Below, piece by piece: positions 23,123 through 33,282 of a DNA stretch of 64,000 nt (positions are counted from its first letter, which is position 1; each line of letters begins with the position of its first letter). The translations under genes were made by a program, and so were the position numbers. The DNA lies in assembly GCA_030737835.1 (NCBI GenBank), contig JAUJYN010000021.1, positions 62,001 through 126,000 of the forward strand. The letters are read 5' to 3'. The notes under the pieces were generated by a model. The model did not search any database. It was given only the letters and a program-made list of their open reading frames with translations, and was not told the origin of the DNA. Source of the stretch: Acorus gramineus (taxonomy: Eukaryota > Streptophyta > Magnoliopsida > Acorales > Acoraceae).

Positions 23123-24329
23123 GTGAGTGGGACAATCCAACCCAGTAGAGAGGTGTTATACGCACTTGGGCGTATACCGACCTCTCCTGGGGTGACATGG
23201 ATAAATATTAACCTGTAATAATATGTATTGCATGTGAGCATGATGAAAAATGTAGAATGCATGCTACCCTAGGCTTTTATGTTAGGGACTTGCACCCTTA
23301 GGATATGCGTATGAGCCATGCAGCATGTCCCCTGTTTTCATGCTAGGAAAACCCCGGCCCATGCATGCGTCCCACTAGTTTATTTATTAAATTAAATGCT
23401 GGTATCTGTTAGATCGCATGCCTTAGGATAATATTATAGGGAGGAGCCTTGCGAGGTCAACGCTGAGACCCGTGTTAGGGTACTCCGTGTTCCTTGTTTG
23501 GTTGTCGGGATGTCCTGTATCGGGACCTCGGGCTGCCCTCCCAAGGTTCTAGTCCCAATAATATTATATGTAATGATTGTATGATTGGTATAATTATTAG
23601 CATAGTTGGTAGATATTATAGGGGAGGGGCCTTGCAAGGACAGCGGTGAGACCCGGGTTAGGGTACTCCGTGTTCCTTGTTTGGTTGTCGGGGTATCCTA
23701 TAACGGGAACTCACGCCGCCCTTCCGAGTTTCTTTCCCCCAATGATATTCCAGCCTTGCTGATTTTTGTACATGTTTCCCGCATCTTGATGATGCACCTG
23801 GTTGAATTTAGAGGAATTCATGACATTTGAGTTGTAATGATATGTAGTTGGCGGATCCGAGTGGATCATATGCGTATGGATAGGCTGTTCTGTTCCCTGC
23901 GTTGGATCCGGTAGAGGCTACCCCCAGCGTTAGACAGGGCCTTCCTGACAGAGGGCTCCCATTAGTAGGCACCTCCTGATTTGGTTTCGGACTGTGCTGA
24001 ATGTGGGAGTAGACCAGGCGGCCTACGGAGTGGAGGGAGAGACTATCGGTGGACCAAGGGTGACCAACAGCCTAGTCAGTCCCAAAATCCTATGTCACCC
24101 ATTAATGGGTGAGGGTGAGGGTGTAGTGGGTTGGCGATGAGCGACCTACTGGATTTGTGAATAGATGATTATCAGTCCCAATAGCCTATGTCACCCATGG
24201 ATGGGTGAGGGTGAGGGTGTGGTGGTTCGGCGAAGTACGAACCACTGGATTTTGTTGTTATGTATTGATGGCTGGATAAAATAATGGAATATTGTGGTAA
24301 ATATTGTCTGTGTTGCGTGGGTTGTGCTG

Positions 24330-24438
24330 TTCACTGAGCGTGTGGCTCACCCCTCGCACATGTTTTTCCCCAGTGGTCACTGAGCCTGAGCTAGAGCCGG
24401 AGCAGCAGTTGGAGCTTTCCGAGGGATTTCTTCAGTAG
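24330..24438 (+). other. Conserved branch-point/acceptor block and putative exon 3
   Basis: TTCACTGAGCGTGTGGCTCA, then CCCCTCGCA, a T-rich tract and CCAG, is nearly invariant in every giant LTR here. GGCTCAC fits a plant branch point. The exon from 24374 continues the exon 2 frame as VVTEPELEPEQQLEL and stops at TAG 24436-24438. The matching ORF end in the LTRs at 37693 and 49756 is VI(T/S)ESDLKEE...Q, with in-frame length changes. Confidence 0.55.
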
Positions 24439-24786
24439 CGGAGCAGCGCCACGTTCCGCGAGTGCCAGAGGTTATCAGCATCCCTTCTTGACTGTATGTA
24501 TTTGATTTCCGTGCTTGGCATGTGTTTGTACATGTTCAGTTGTATTTGTGTATATTGGCTCTCACAGGACAGATGATTGAGTATCGAGTCTGTAGAATGT
24601 TTATTCACAGATTCAGTCTTTTGCTTCCGCATTTGGTGTATATATCATGTCAGTCCCTTTTGTTGCATGTGTGTCATTCTAGTTGTCTGTGTATGATATA
24701 TATTATTGACCTCCTGTGTAGGCTTCTGATATGATACATACACTTGCCGCGTCCCTGGGTTGGCCGCCCTGGGGCGTGACAAAAGT

Positions 24787-24798
24787 TGGTATCAGAGC
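24787..24798 (+). promoter_or_regulatory. Primer binding site, initiator methionine tRNA
   Basis: TGGTATCAGAGC is complementary to the 3' end of plant initiator tRNA-Met and lies 5 nt after the LTR end. It starts minus-strand DNA synthesis and fixes the element's orientation. Confidence 0.95.
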
Positions 24799-24900
24799 CT
24801 GGTCCTGTCAGAGCCAATAGTCCTCCTTTCGTAGAGATGAGTCCTAGGATTTCTATATGAGTATTCTGATCCTAGTGTCTGGTTTTCTTAGGGTGCTGAT

Positions 24901-26364
24901 ATGCCTCCTCGCAGAGGACGGCGCGGACGAGGTCCCTCTCGGTCTTTGGAGGTTTCCGGACCTACCAGAGACGAGGATGCTACCGGAGAGCCCTTGACGC
25001 AGGAGCCTCCTGCTTGGGAGCGTGCTTTCGCTCGGTTGGCTGATTTGGTGGAGACGCAGACGCGGATGTTGGCAGAGCAGGCTAGGGAGATTCAGGAGCT
25101 GAGGGCGACCCGCGAGGCAGTTCCGCCGGTCCCCTTGGTGGTAGATCCGCCTGTGGTACCCGATGTACCCCCAGTTCCTGTGGCAGTTCCGGCAGTGAGA
25201 GTTGAGGATCCCCTGCAGAGGGAGGAGGAGCTAGAGGCGGCAGCGCGAGTGCAGCAGAGCGGCCTCAACGCCTTTCTAAAGCTCCATCCTCCCGAGTTTC
25301 ATGGGCAGTCGGCAGATCCTCTTGCGCCAGAGCGTTGGTTGAGGGAGGTGGACACGATTTTCGCGGCCATGCTTTGCACCGATCGCCAGCGAGTCGCCCT
25401 GGCCACCTTTATGCTGAAGGGTGACGCCGCCGACTGGTGGGCTACCCGAGTGGTGGACATTCCAGAGGGAGTGGAGCAGCTTTCTTGGGCGGGTTTCCGG
25501 AGGCATTTTCTGGACGAGTATTTTCCGTTCTCGACGCGACAGCTAGTGGAGCGGGAGTTCGAGCAGCTGACGCAGGGCTCCATGTCGGTTGCTGACTACT
25601 CTACGCGCTTTACGAGTCTGTCCAGATTTGCTCCAGCCTTGGTGATGGACGAGGTCACGAGGTGCCGGCGATTCGAGCTGGGTCTCAGCAGCGCTATCCG
25701 GGTGCACGTCACTGCCCACGCTTTCACGAGGTACTCCGACGTAGTGTCTCGGGCGAAGACCGTCGAGAGAGACCTCGGGATTCAAGTGCGGGCTCCGACC
25801 CCTTCTTCAGATCAGGGTCCTTCCGGGAGTCGGGACCAGGGGCAGCGCAAGAGGAAGAGGCCCCGCTTCGAGCAGTCAGCGGCTGCCTCTCCTCCAGCAG
25901 ATGCGGTGCCAGTGTGGGATCCAGCACCCATTGCAGCATTGCCCATCCAGTCTTGGCAACCAGAGAGGCGGCGCTCTTTTCATTGTCAGCGCATCGGGCA
26001 TATCAGATACAATTGCCCAGATGCTGACCGACCCCGAGTGCCACCTCAGCAGCCGCCGTTCTTGCAGCAGCAGCTTCCGCGCCAGCAGCAGCAGCAGCAG
26101 CCTCAGCGCCAGCAGCAGCCAGTGCAGCCGGCGAGGCGTGCTCCTGTTCCTCAGCCGCGGTTGGTTCAAGGCAGAGTTGCAGCGCTTACGGCCGAGGAGG
26201 CGCAGCCTTCGGGTGTCATGGTTCGGGGTATTATCCTAAGTTCCCAGCTCTCTAGTATAAGGATAGGTGTGTGTGTAATTGGTGGTTATTATGCAAGTGT
26301 GTGGGGTATCTGGATGAGTGAGTGTCAAGAGCGGTTGTTTGGGTTAAGGAAGCCGGGTTTTTAG
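24901..26364 (+). CDS. gag: Gag polyprotein of the Tekay-type element, C-terminus replaced
   Basis: 487 codons, open from ATG; the only long intact retroelement ORF in the window. Gag forms the virus-like particle and packages the RNA. Residues 1-25 are basic (PPRRGRRGRG). Residues about 122-300 are the retrotransposon gag domain: LHPPEFHG, PLAPERWLREVDTIF, LKGDAADWW, FRRHFLDEYFP, and FEQLTQGSMSVADYSTRF. A Q-rich stretch follows residues 330-430. Near residues 357-371 the zinc knuckle reads SFHCQRIGHIRYNC: the first Cys of C-x2-C-x4-H-x4-C is Ser (TCT instead of TGT), so zinc binding is probably lost. After about residue 440 the frame leaves the expected protease junction and runs into unrelated sequence. 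An AG (TTTTCTTAG, about 24890) just before the ATG could be a splice acceptor. Confidence 0.93.
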   Translation: MPPRRGRRGRGPSRSLEVSGPTRDEDATGEPLTQEPPAWERAFARLADLVETQTRMLAEQAREIQELRATREAVPPVPLVVDPPVVPDVPPVPVAVPAVRVEDPLQREEELEAAARVQQSGLNAFLKLHPPEFHGQSADPLAPERWLREVDTIFAAMLCTDRQRVALATFMLKGDAADWWATRVVDIPEGVEQLSWAGFRRHFLDEYFPFSTRQLVEREFEQLTQGSMSVADYSTRFTSLSRFAPALVMDEVTRCRRFELGLSSAIRVHVTAHAFTRYSDVVSRAKTVERDLGIQVRAPTPSSDQGPSGSRDQGQRKRKRPRFEQSAAASPPADAVPVWDPAPIAALPIQSWQPERRRSFHCQRIGHIRYNCPDADRPRVPPQQPPFLQQQLPRQQQQQQPQRQQQPVQPARRAPVPQPRLVQGRVAALTAEEAQPSGVMVRGIILSSQLSSIRIGVCVIGGYYASVWGIWMSECQERLFGLRKPGF

Positions 26365-26389
26365 CCGTCCTGGCAGTGAGTTCCCATCA

Positions 26390-26965
26390 GTAGGTACCGC
26401 CGATGCAGTCGGAGGGGTACTGAATTTGGGAGTATGCTAGGTAGGGGCTACCCGGTAAGAGATTATTGAATGGTGTCGCGAGCGTGGAATCGCTCTCCCC
26501 TTAGTTGGATCCGCGTAGTACAGCCCCGGCGTTAGACAGGCTCCCGGTCAGAGGACCAGGCGAGCTACGGAGCGGGGAGAGGCTAGGGTGGACCAGGGGT
26601 AGAGAGCAGTCTAAGTCTCTCCCAAAGTCCCAAAATGTCTCCTTTCGGGAGTGAGGGTGTGGATGAGGCGAAGGCGGGTCGCTCGTGACCCAATTTCTGT
26701 TGGACCGTTCCCAATGATGTTGGGTCCGGTCTTGCAAAGGGTGTTGAATGACATCGTTGGGTGATCATCTAGATGTAGGTGATCCGGAGGGTTAGTGGTG
26801 TATTAAATGATGTCTTCTTCCAGTGTTCCTTTCTGGATTAAGGGGCCTTGTGAGGTCGGCGTTGGAACCCGGGCTAGGGTACTTCGTGTTCCTTGTTTGG
26901 TTGTCGGGGTATCCTATATCGGGATTCCATGGTGCCCTCCCGAGGTTTCTTTTCCCAGGTAAGGG
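26390..26965 (+). repeat. LTR-derived patch inside the internal domain
   Basis: Where protease and most of reverse transcriptase should be, the sequence matches giant-LTR modules: a GTTAGACAGGC block, a G-rich block with hairpin (GGGTC...GACCC, 26676-26691), a GTTGGACCGTTCCC to GTAGGTGATCCGGAGG stretch matching 38520-38700 and 46300-46500 (reverse), and one cassette (26850-26962). It is closer to the LTRs at 35035-41619 and 45644-55520 than to this element's own LTRs. Confidence 0.75.
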
Positions 26966-27047
26966 ATGCCATGGAAGCATCAGATAGATGAGAGATCAAG
27001 TGCGAGTTTGGTTAGAGGTTAAGGCCTTTTGGGCTGAGTGGTTTCTG

Positions 27048-27586
27048 GTAAAGGCATATCTGTGGACCCGGGTAAGACGTTTGCTATGTCGAATTGGCGT
27101 AGGCCGTCGAACCCCGCAAGGATTCGGAGCTTCCCGAGTTGGAGGGTTATTGTAGGAAGCTTGACGAGGGACTCTCGAAGATAGCTGTTCCTCTTAACCG
27201 CCTTACTCGGAAGGATGTCCGGTTCGAGTGGTCCCCTTCTTGCGAGGAGAGCTTCCTGGAGTTTTATCGGAGGCTCACCTCAGCGCCAATTCTTACCTCT
27301 CCGTCTTGGAGTGGTGGGTTCGCAGTTGGGTAAAGGTGTCCGCGATCCTGCCCACGTCATCCCGTTCGAGCCGCTCGTCTCTGAGCCGGACAATCATTCG
27401 TGGAGCAGTCGATTGAGATCATGGACCGCCGCGTGAGGAGGCTCTGCACCAAGACCGTCCAGTTGGTCGAGGTGCGATGGCAGCACCGTTCCGGTGTTAA
27501 GGACACTTAGGAGCTCAAGGGATGCCAGGTGTGACGCGTCTTTTCCCCTCCTAGATGTTTTTGCATATTTTGAGGACAAAATTTCC
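27048..27586 (+). pseudogene. Scraps of reverse transcriptase/RNase H border and integrase tail
   Basis: 27048-27330 encodes GKGISVDPGKT, then WRRPSNPARIRSF and, after a frameshift near 27133, LSKIAVPLNRLTRKDVRFEW and RRLTSAPILTSP. This is the end of the gypsy reverse transcriptase. It is fused directly to VRDPAHVIPFEPLV (from about 27331) and, after another frameshift, VEQSIEIMDRRVRRLCTKTV and VEVRWQH, the C-terminal integrase/chromodomain-like tail typical of Tekay (Del) chromoviruses, with a stop at about 27507. RNase H and the whole integrase core are deleted. Confidence 0.85.
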
Positions 27587-27600
27587 TAAGGGGGGGAGAA
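27587..27600 (+). promoter_or_regulatory. Polypurine tract of the Tekay-type element
   Basis: AAGGGGGGGAGAA directly abuts the 3' LTR start TGTTATATTT. It primes plus-strand synthesis. Confidence 0.9.
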
Positions 27601-30600
27601 TGTTATATTTGTGTCACGTTTAACCTGCTGGTAACCGTTGGAGCGTCCTGGCAGTTTTTAAAATTTTTAGGGTTTTTCGATCGGAACCGCATAATTTCAG
27701 ACTGTTAGCTATCGTCTGAGCTAGAGGACTCCGATTGAAAATCTAACTGCATATTTGGTGTCCTGGTGCCATTTTAGACCTCTCACGAAAATTTCATCAA
27801 ATTCCGGCATCGTTTACAAAAATTTCACAGTTCCGGGGCGTATCCGGGTTTTTAAGTCGCGCTCTACTTAAAAGGAATAAAAAAAATATCTTTGCACTGT
27901 TCATTGTCTTCCTCGTCGAGATCTCTCTCTCCCCTCTCCGTTTTTCTTCCTTTCAAGCCCCCTAGACCCCTCAAAATCGAAAACCTAAAGCACGGGAAGT
28001 GTAGATCGGGTCCCGATCTACGCTCCGGTGTCTTCAAATCCGAATTCCGACGATCCTAGCCTCCCCGACCTCCCCTCTCTCTCCTCTGTTTCGAGCCAAA
28101 CCGAGGGCCGTGATAGATCGGGTCGTGAGAAGGCTTGTGGGAAAGGTTTCGGCGCGCGGAGAGCGTCCGGACTTCGCTCCCTCCCCTCGGTAAGCCCTAT
28201 TTCTTCACTTTTCTTGCATAGATGTATGCTAGGAGTGTGGATCTGTGTATGGGAGGAGGTCGGCGGCTGTGGGTGGCCGTTGGAGGGCGGTGGAGGTGGT
28301 CGGAGGTCGGTGGGTGGTGGTTTGGGTGGTCTCGGGCTGCAGGTGGTGGTGCTCGGGCTAGTGGGAGATGCCCTCGGGCAGCAGGCAGAGCAGCAGCAGC
28401 GCGCAGACTGGGCGCGCGCGGTCGTGCGCGCGTGCGTGCGCGGGCGCGCGTGCGCGCGGCGTGCAAGCTGGCGCGCGCGGGAGGCGTGTTGTGCTGGTCG
28501 TGCAGGCGCGCTGTGCTGGTCGTGCAGGCGTGCTGGGGGCCTCAGGCAGCGAACGCGAGGAGCTAGTGCGCGAGGTGTTGGGCCGGCTGGGCGTGCGCGC
28601 GAGCGTGCGCGCGCGGGCGTGCGCTCGGAGGTGCGTGCGAGGTGCGCGCGAGGTGCGGCAAGGTGGCGGAGGTGAGTGCGAGGTGTGCGCGAGGCGCAGC
28701 GGGGCAGGCGAGGTGCGTGCGAGGTGCGCGCGAGGTGCGGCAAGGTGGCGGAGGTGCGTGCGAGGTGCGCGCGAGGTGCGGCAAGGTGGCGGAGGTGCGT
28801 GCGAGGTGCGCGCGAGGTGCGGCAAGGTGGCGGAGGTGCGTGCGAGGTGCGGCAAGGTGGCGGAGGTGCGCGCGGGGTGCGCGCGGGGCGAGGCGCTGCG
28901 CGCGGGGGCGTGCGGGGTGCCCCGGGAAGCTCGGCGGTGTGTCTCCGCGGCGGGCAGGGGCCCGGCGGCGTGCGGGGCGCGCGGGCTGAAGCGCGGCGAT
29001 GCACCCGGGCGGTCGGGTGGCCGTGCGGGTGGTTGCCGGAGTGCTCGGGCTAACGTGCGTGCGGGTCGCGTGCACGTTTGCCTGAGTGTTAGGTGTTTGT
29101 TGTGGGTTTTGGGTATTTATTTGAGTATTTAATGATATTTGTGGATTTATACTTACCAAGTAATACCCTGTCTTGCAGATCTCGACGGGCGGTCGCGCGA
29201 CGACCCAGATACTGGTGAGTGGGACAATCCAACTCAGTAGAGAGGTGTTATACGCACTTGGGCGTATACCAACCTCTCCTGGGGCGACATGGATAAATAT
29301 TAACCTGTAATAATATGTATTGCATGTGAGCATGATGAAAATGTAGAATGCATGCTACCCTAGGCTTTTATGTTAGGGACTTGCACCCATAGGATATGCG
29401 TATGAGCCATGCAGCATGTCCCCTGGTTTTCATGCTAGGAAACCCCGGCCTATGCATGCGTCCTACTAGTTTATTTATTAAATTAAATGCTGGTATCTGT
29501 TAGATCGCATGCCTTAGGATAATATTATAGGGAGGAGCCTTGCGAGGTCAACGCTGAGACCCGTGTTAGGGTACTCCGTGTTCCTTGTTTGGTTGTCGGG
29601 ATGTCCTGTATCGGGACCTCGGGCTGCCCTCCCAAGGTTCTAGTCCCAATAATATTATATGTAATGATTGTATGATTGGTATAATTATTAGCATAGTTGG
29701 TAGATATTATAGGGGAGGGGCCTTGCAAGGACAGCGGTGAGACCCGGGTTAGGGTACTCCGTGTTCCTTGTTTGGTTGTCGGGGTATCCTATAACGGGAA
29801 CTCACGCCGCCCTTCCGAGTTTCTTTCCCCCAATGATATTCCAGCCTTGCTGATTTTTGTACATGTTCCCGCATCTTGATGATGCACCTGGTTGAATTCA
29901 GAGGAATTCATGACATTTGAGTTGTAATGATATGTAGTTGGCGGATCCGAGTGGATCATATGCGTATGGATAGGCTGTTCTGTTCCCTGCGTTGGATCCG
30001 GTAGAGGCTACCCCCAACGTTAGACAGGGCCTTCCTGACAGAGGGCTCCCATTAGTAGGCACCTCCTGATTTGGTTTCGGACTGTGCTGAATGTGGGAGT
30101 AGACCAGGCGGCCTACGGAGTGGAGGGAGAGACTATCGGTGGACCAAGGGTGACCAACAGCCTAGTCAGTCCCAAAATCCTATGTCACCCATTAATGGGT
30201 GAGGGTGAGGGTGTAGTGGGTTGGCGATGAGCGACCTACTGGATTTGTGAATAGATGATTATCAGTCCCAATAGCCTATGTCACCCATGGCTGGGTGAGG
30301 GTGAGGGTGTGGTGGTTCGGCGAAGTACGAACCACTGGATTTTGTTGTTATGTATTGATGGCTGGATAAAATAATGGAATATTGTGGTAAATATTGTCTG
30401 TGTTGCGTGGGTTGTGCTGTTCACTGAGCGTGTGGCTCACCCCTCGCACATGTTTTTTCCCAGTGGTCACTGAGCCTGAGCTAGAGCCGGAGCAGCAGTT
30501 GGAGCTTTCCGAGGGATTTCTTCAGTAGCGGAGCAGCGCCACGTTCCGCGAGTGCCAGAGGTTATCAGCATCCCTTCTTGACTGTATGTATTTGATTTCC

Positions 30601-30871
30601 GTGCTTGGCACGTGTTTGTATATGTTCAGTTGTATTTGTGTATATTGGCTCTCACAGGACAGATGATTGAGTATCGAGTCTGTAGAATGTTTATTCACAG
30701 ATTCAGTCTTTTGCTTCCGCATTTGGTGTATATATCATGTCAGTCCCTTTTGTTGCATGTGTGTCATTCTAGTTGTCTGTGTATGATATATATTATTGAC
30801 CTCCTGTGTAGGCTTCTGATATGATACATACACTTGCCGCGTCCCTGGGTTGGCCGCCCTGGGGCGTGACA
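27601..30871 (+). repeat. 3' LTR of the Tekay-type element
   Basis: 3271 bp, about 106 bp longer than the 5' LTR, mainly because the GC-rich minisatellite (28620-28875) has two more 41-bp units plus a 10-bp piece. Exon-like units lie at 29179-29214 and 30464-30528, and cassettes at about 29523-29650 and 29703-29840. It ends GGGGCGTGACA, followed by the target duplication TGTTT. Confidence 0.92.
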
Positions 30872-33282
30872 TGTTTGGCCACTCCCATGTTCAGCGCAGT
30901 CCTTCCAAGTCAGGAGGCGCCTACTAGTGGGAGCCCCTGCACGGGACAACCTGTCTAACGCCGAGGTAGTCTCTACACGGATCCGACGAGGAGAACAGAA
31001 CAGCCTATCCATCGCATATGATCCACTCGGATCCGCTGACAGCACATCTCTACGACTCTAATGTCTTGAATTCCTCAGAATTCCACCAGCGCGCATAACC
31101 AGGATGCGGGGAACATGCATTTATTAATCATAATACAGGGGTGCAATATTATTGGGAAAGTAACCTGGGGAGGGCAACGTGAGGTCCCGATACAGGACGT
31201 CCCGACAACCAAACAAGGAACACGGAGTACCCTGACCCGGGTCTCAATGTTGACCTCGCAAGGCCCCTCCCTATAATATTGACTAAAACATGCAATCCTC
31301 ATTTATGCTAGCATTTGTATAAACAAATCAAACTATAGGACGCATGTAGAGGTCGGGCTTTCCTAGCATGATAGCGAGGTGGCAGGATGCACGGCTCATG
31401 CACAATCCTAAGGGTGCAAGTCCCTATCACACAATCTAGGGTGGCATGCAATTCTACACACACATCATGCATACATGGATTACATCAAAGCAGTTAATAC
31501 TAACTATAAGCCCCAGGGGAGGACGGTACACGCCCAAAGCATGTAGCGCCTCCCACGCTGGGTTGAGTTGTCCCACTCACCGGGAATCGGGTCGACGCGC
31601 GACCGTCCGTCGAGATCTGCAAGACAAGGTATTAACTGGTTAGAATAAATCCACAATTACCCAAAAATACACAACATACACAAATAAACACCCAAAGATC
31701 CCAAATCAACACCCAACACCCTCGGCACCCCCGCACGGCCACCTGACCGCCCGGTGCACCGCCGCGCTCAGCCCGAGCACCCCGAGCACCGCCGGACCCT
31801 CTGCCCGCCGCCGGGACACGCCACCGCACCGACCCGGGCTCCGCGCATCCACTGCGCCCCCGCCGCCGTAGCCCGAGCGCCCCGAACACCTCGTGCCGCC
31901 CCGCGAGTACCCCGCACGGGCCCCCGCGCGCAGCACCTTCCCGCGCGCACTCCGCGCGCACCTCCGCCGCCTCGCCGCGCCTCGCGCGCACCACTGCCAC
32001 CCCGCGCGCACTGCCTAGCACCTCGGCCACCACCTCGCGCACGCGTAGCACCTCGGCCAGCACCTCGCGCACGCCTGGCACCTCGGCCAGCACCTCGCGC
32101 ACGCGCCACTCCTGCCCGCCAGCACCTCGCGCGTCCAGACCAGTGCCCAGACCAGCTCGCCATCAGCCCCTCGCGCACAACTGCACGAACAGACCCGCGC
32201 ACAGCACCACCCGAGCAGCTCGCACGCCTCGCACCGCCGCGACCAGCTCCCCCGAGCGCACGCCCGCGCGCACGCTCGCGCGTACGCACGCGCGCACGCC
32301 CAGCTGGCTCCTGTGCTCATTGCCTGTGCTGCCTGAGGCCCCCAGCCCACGAATCAGCGCTGCCAGCCCATCCAGCGCGCCCAGCACGACCAGCCCCACG
32401 CACCAGACCCGCGCACACCCACGCACACGCCGCGCGCACGCACACCCGCGCACGCACGCGCGCATGCCCGCGCGCGCCCGGCCTGCACGCTGCCTGGCCG
32501 CTGCCGCTGCTGCCTGCTGCCCGGGACAGTGACCCAGCCTGCCGAGCACCTCCAACCACCCCTCCCACAGCCGCCGACCACCTCCAACCACCCTCCGACG
32601 ACCCCCACTGCCACCAACCACCTCCCAAACACAAAACCCTCCCCTAGCAATCATCTTGACAAGAAAAAAGAGGGAAAGGAGGCTTACCGAGGGGAGGAAG
32701 AGGCGTCCGGTGGATCTCCACGCGCCGAAACCCTTCCCAAAAGCCTTCTCACGCCCCGATCTAGCTTGTCCCTCGGAATGGGCCAAATCAGAGGACGAAA
32801 AGGGGAGGTCGGGGAGGCTAGGATCGTCGGAATTCGGATTTGAAGACACCGGAGCGTAGATCGGGACCCGATCTACACTTCCCGTGCTTTGGGTTTTTGG
32901 TTTTGAGGGGTGTAGGGGGCTCAAACGGAAGAAAAACGGAAGAAAAACAAGAGAGAGAGCAAGTCGGGAAGATGATGAATAGTGTTTAGATATTTTTGAT
33001 TCCTTTTAAATAGAGCGCGACTTAAAAACCCGGATACGCCCCGGAACTGCGAAATTTTTGCAAACGATGCCAAAATTCGATGAAATTTTCATGAGTGGCT
33101 TAAAATGGCACTAGGACACATAATATGCAGTTAGATTTTCAATCGGAGTCCTCTAGCTCAGACGATAGCTAACAGTCTGAAATTATGCGGTTCCGATCGA
33201 AAAACCCTAAAAATTTTAAAACTGCCAAAAATGCTCCAATGATTGCCAATAGGCCAAAAAGTGACACATATATAACAAGTAA

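Larger units (their letters stand above)
21617..24781 (+). repeat. 5' LTR of the Tekay-type element
   Basis: 3165 bp, TGTTATATTTGTGTCAC to GGGGCGTGACA. Module order: TATA-like TACTTAAAAG (21880); putative exon 1 with donor after 22195; GC-rich minisatellite (about 22620-22800); putative exon 2 (23087-23122); two cassettes (23432-23562 and about 23612-23750); two G-rich plus hairpin blocks (24090-24250); acceptor block and exon 3 (24330-24438). The proline/arginine- and alanine-rich frames across the minisatellite are composition artefacts. Confidence 0.92.
21617..30871 (+). mobile_element. Tekay-type gypsy element with 3.2-kb LTRs, gag kept, pol gutted
   Basis: The 5' LTR 21617-24781 and 3' LTR 27601-30871 are highly similar; they differ by scattered SNPs and by minisatellite copy number. 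The primer site TGGTATCAGAGC (24787-24798, initiator Met tRNA) follows the 5' LTR. A purine tract (about 27587-27600) precedes the 3' LTR. The perfect duplication TGTTT lies at 21612-21616 and 30872-30876. The 2.8-kb internal region holds an open gag, an LTR-derived patch and two pol scraps. Gag-only derivatives with LTRs are a known class that depends on pol from relatives. The LTR similarity points to a fairly recent insertion. Confidence 0.93.
20868..33277 (-). mobile_element. Giant solo LTR, minus strand, TSD AGTAA, split by a full element
   Basis: On plus it runs from TGTCACGCCCCAGGGCGGCC (20868) to CATATATAACA (33277). The flanks are AGTAA at 20863-20867 and 33278-33282. The 9.26-kb element 21617-30871 sits inside and duplicated TGTTT. 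With that and one TGTTT copy removed, the LTR is about 3.15 kb. There is no internal domain. Read on minus it has the family's module order, but its minisatellite has a 30-bp unit (about 31985-32110) instead of the 41-bp unit of its guest. Its G-rich block at 21405-21425 has four CCC tracts on plus. Confidence 0.9.

Noticed and set aside
22033-23262. Very long overlapping frames on both strands (up to 409 codons), proline/arginine/threonine- or alanine/glycine-rich; same at 28018-29333, 31632-32924, 52824-54020 and 40064-40756
   Set aside because: They lie over GC-rich minisatellites and CG/CA tracts with few A/T-rich stop codons, are open in several phases at once, and are low-complexity without domains.
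24787-24798. tRNA gene match at TGGTATCAGAGC
   Set aside because: Only the 12-nt 3' complement is present; it is a primer binding site, not a tRNA gene.
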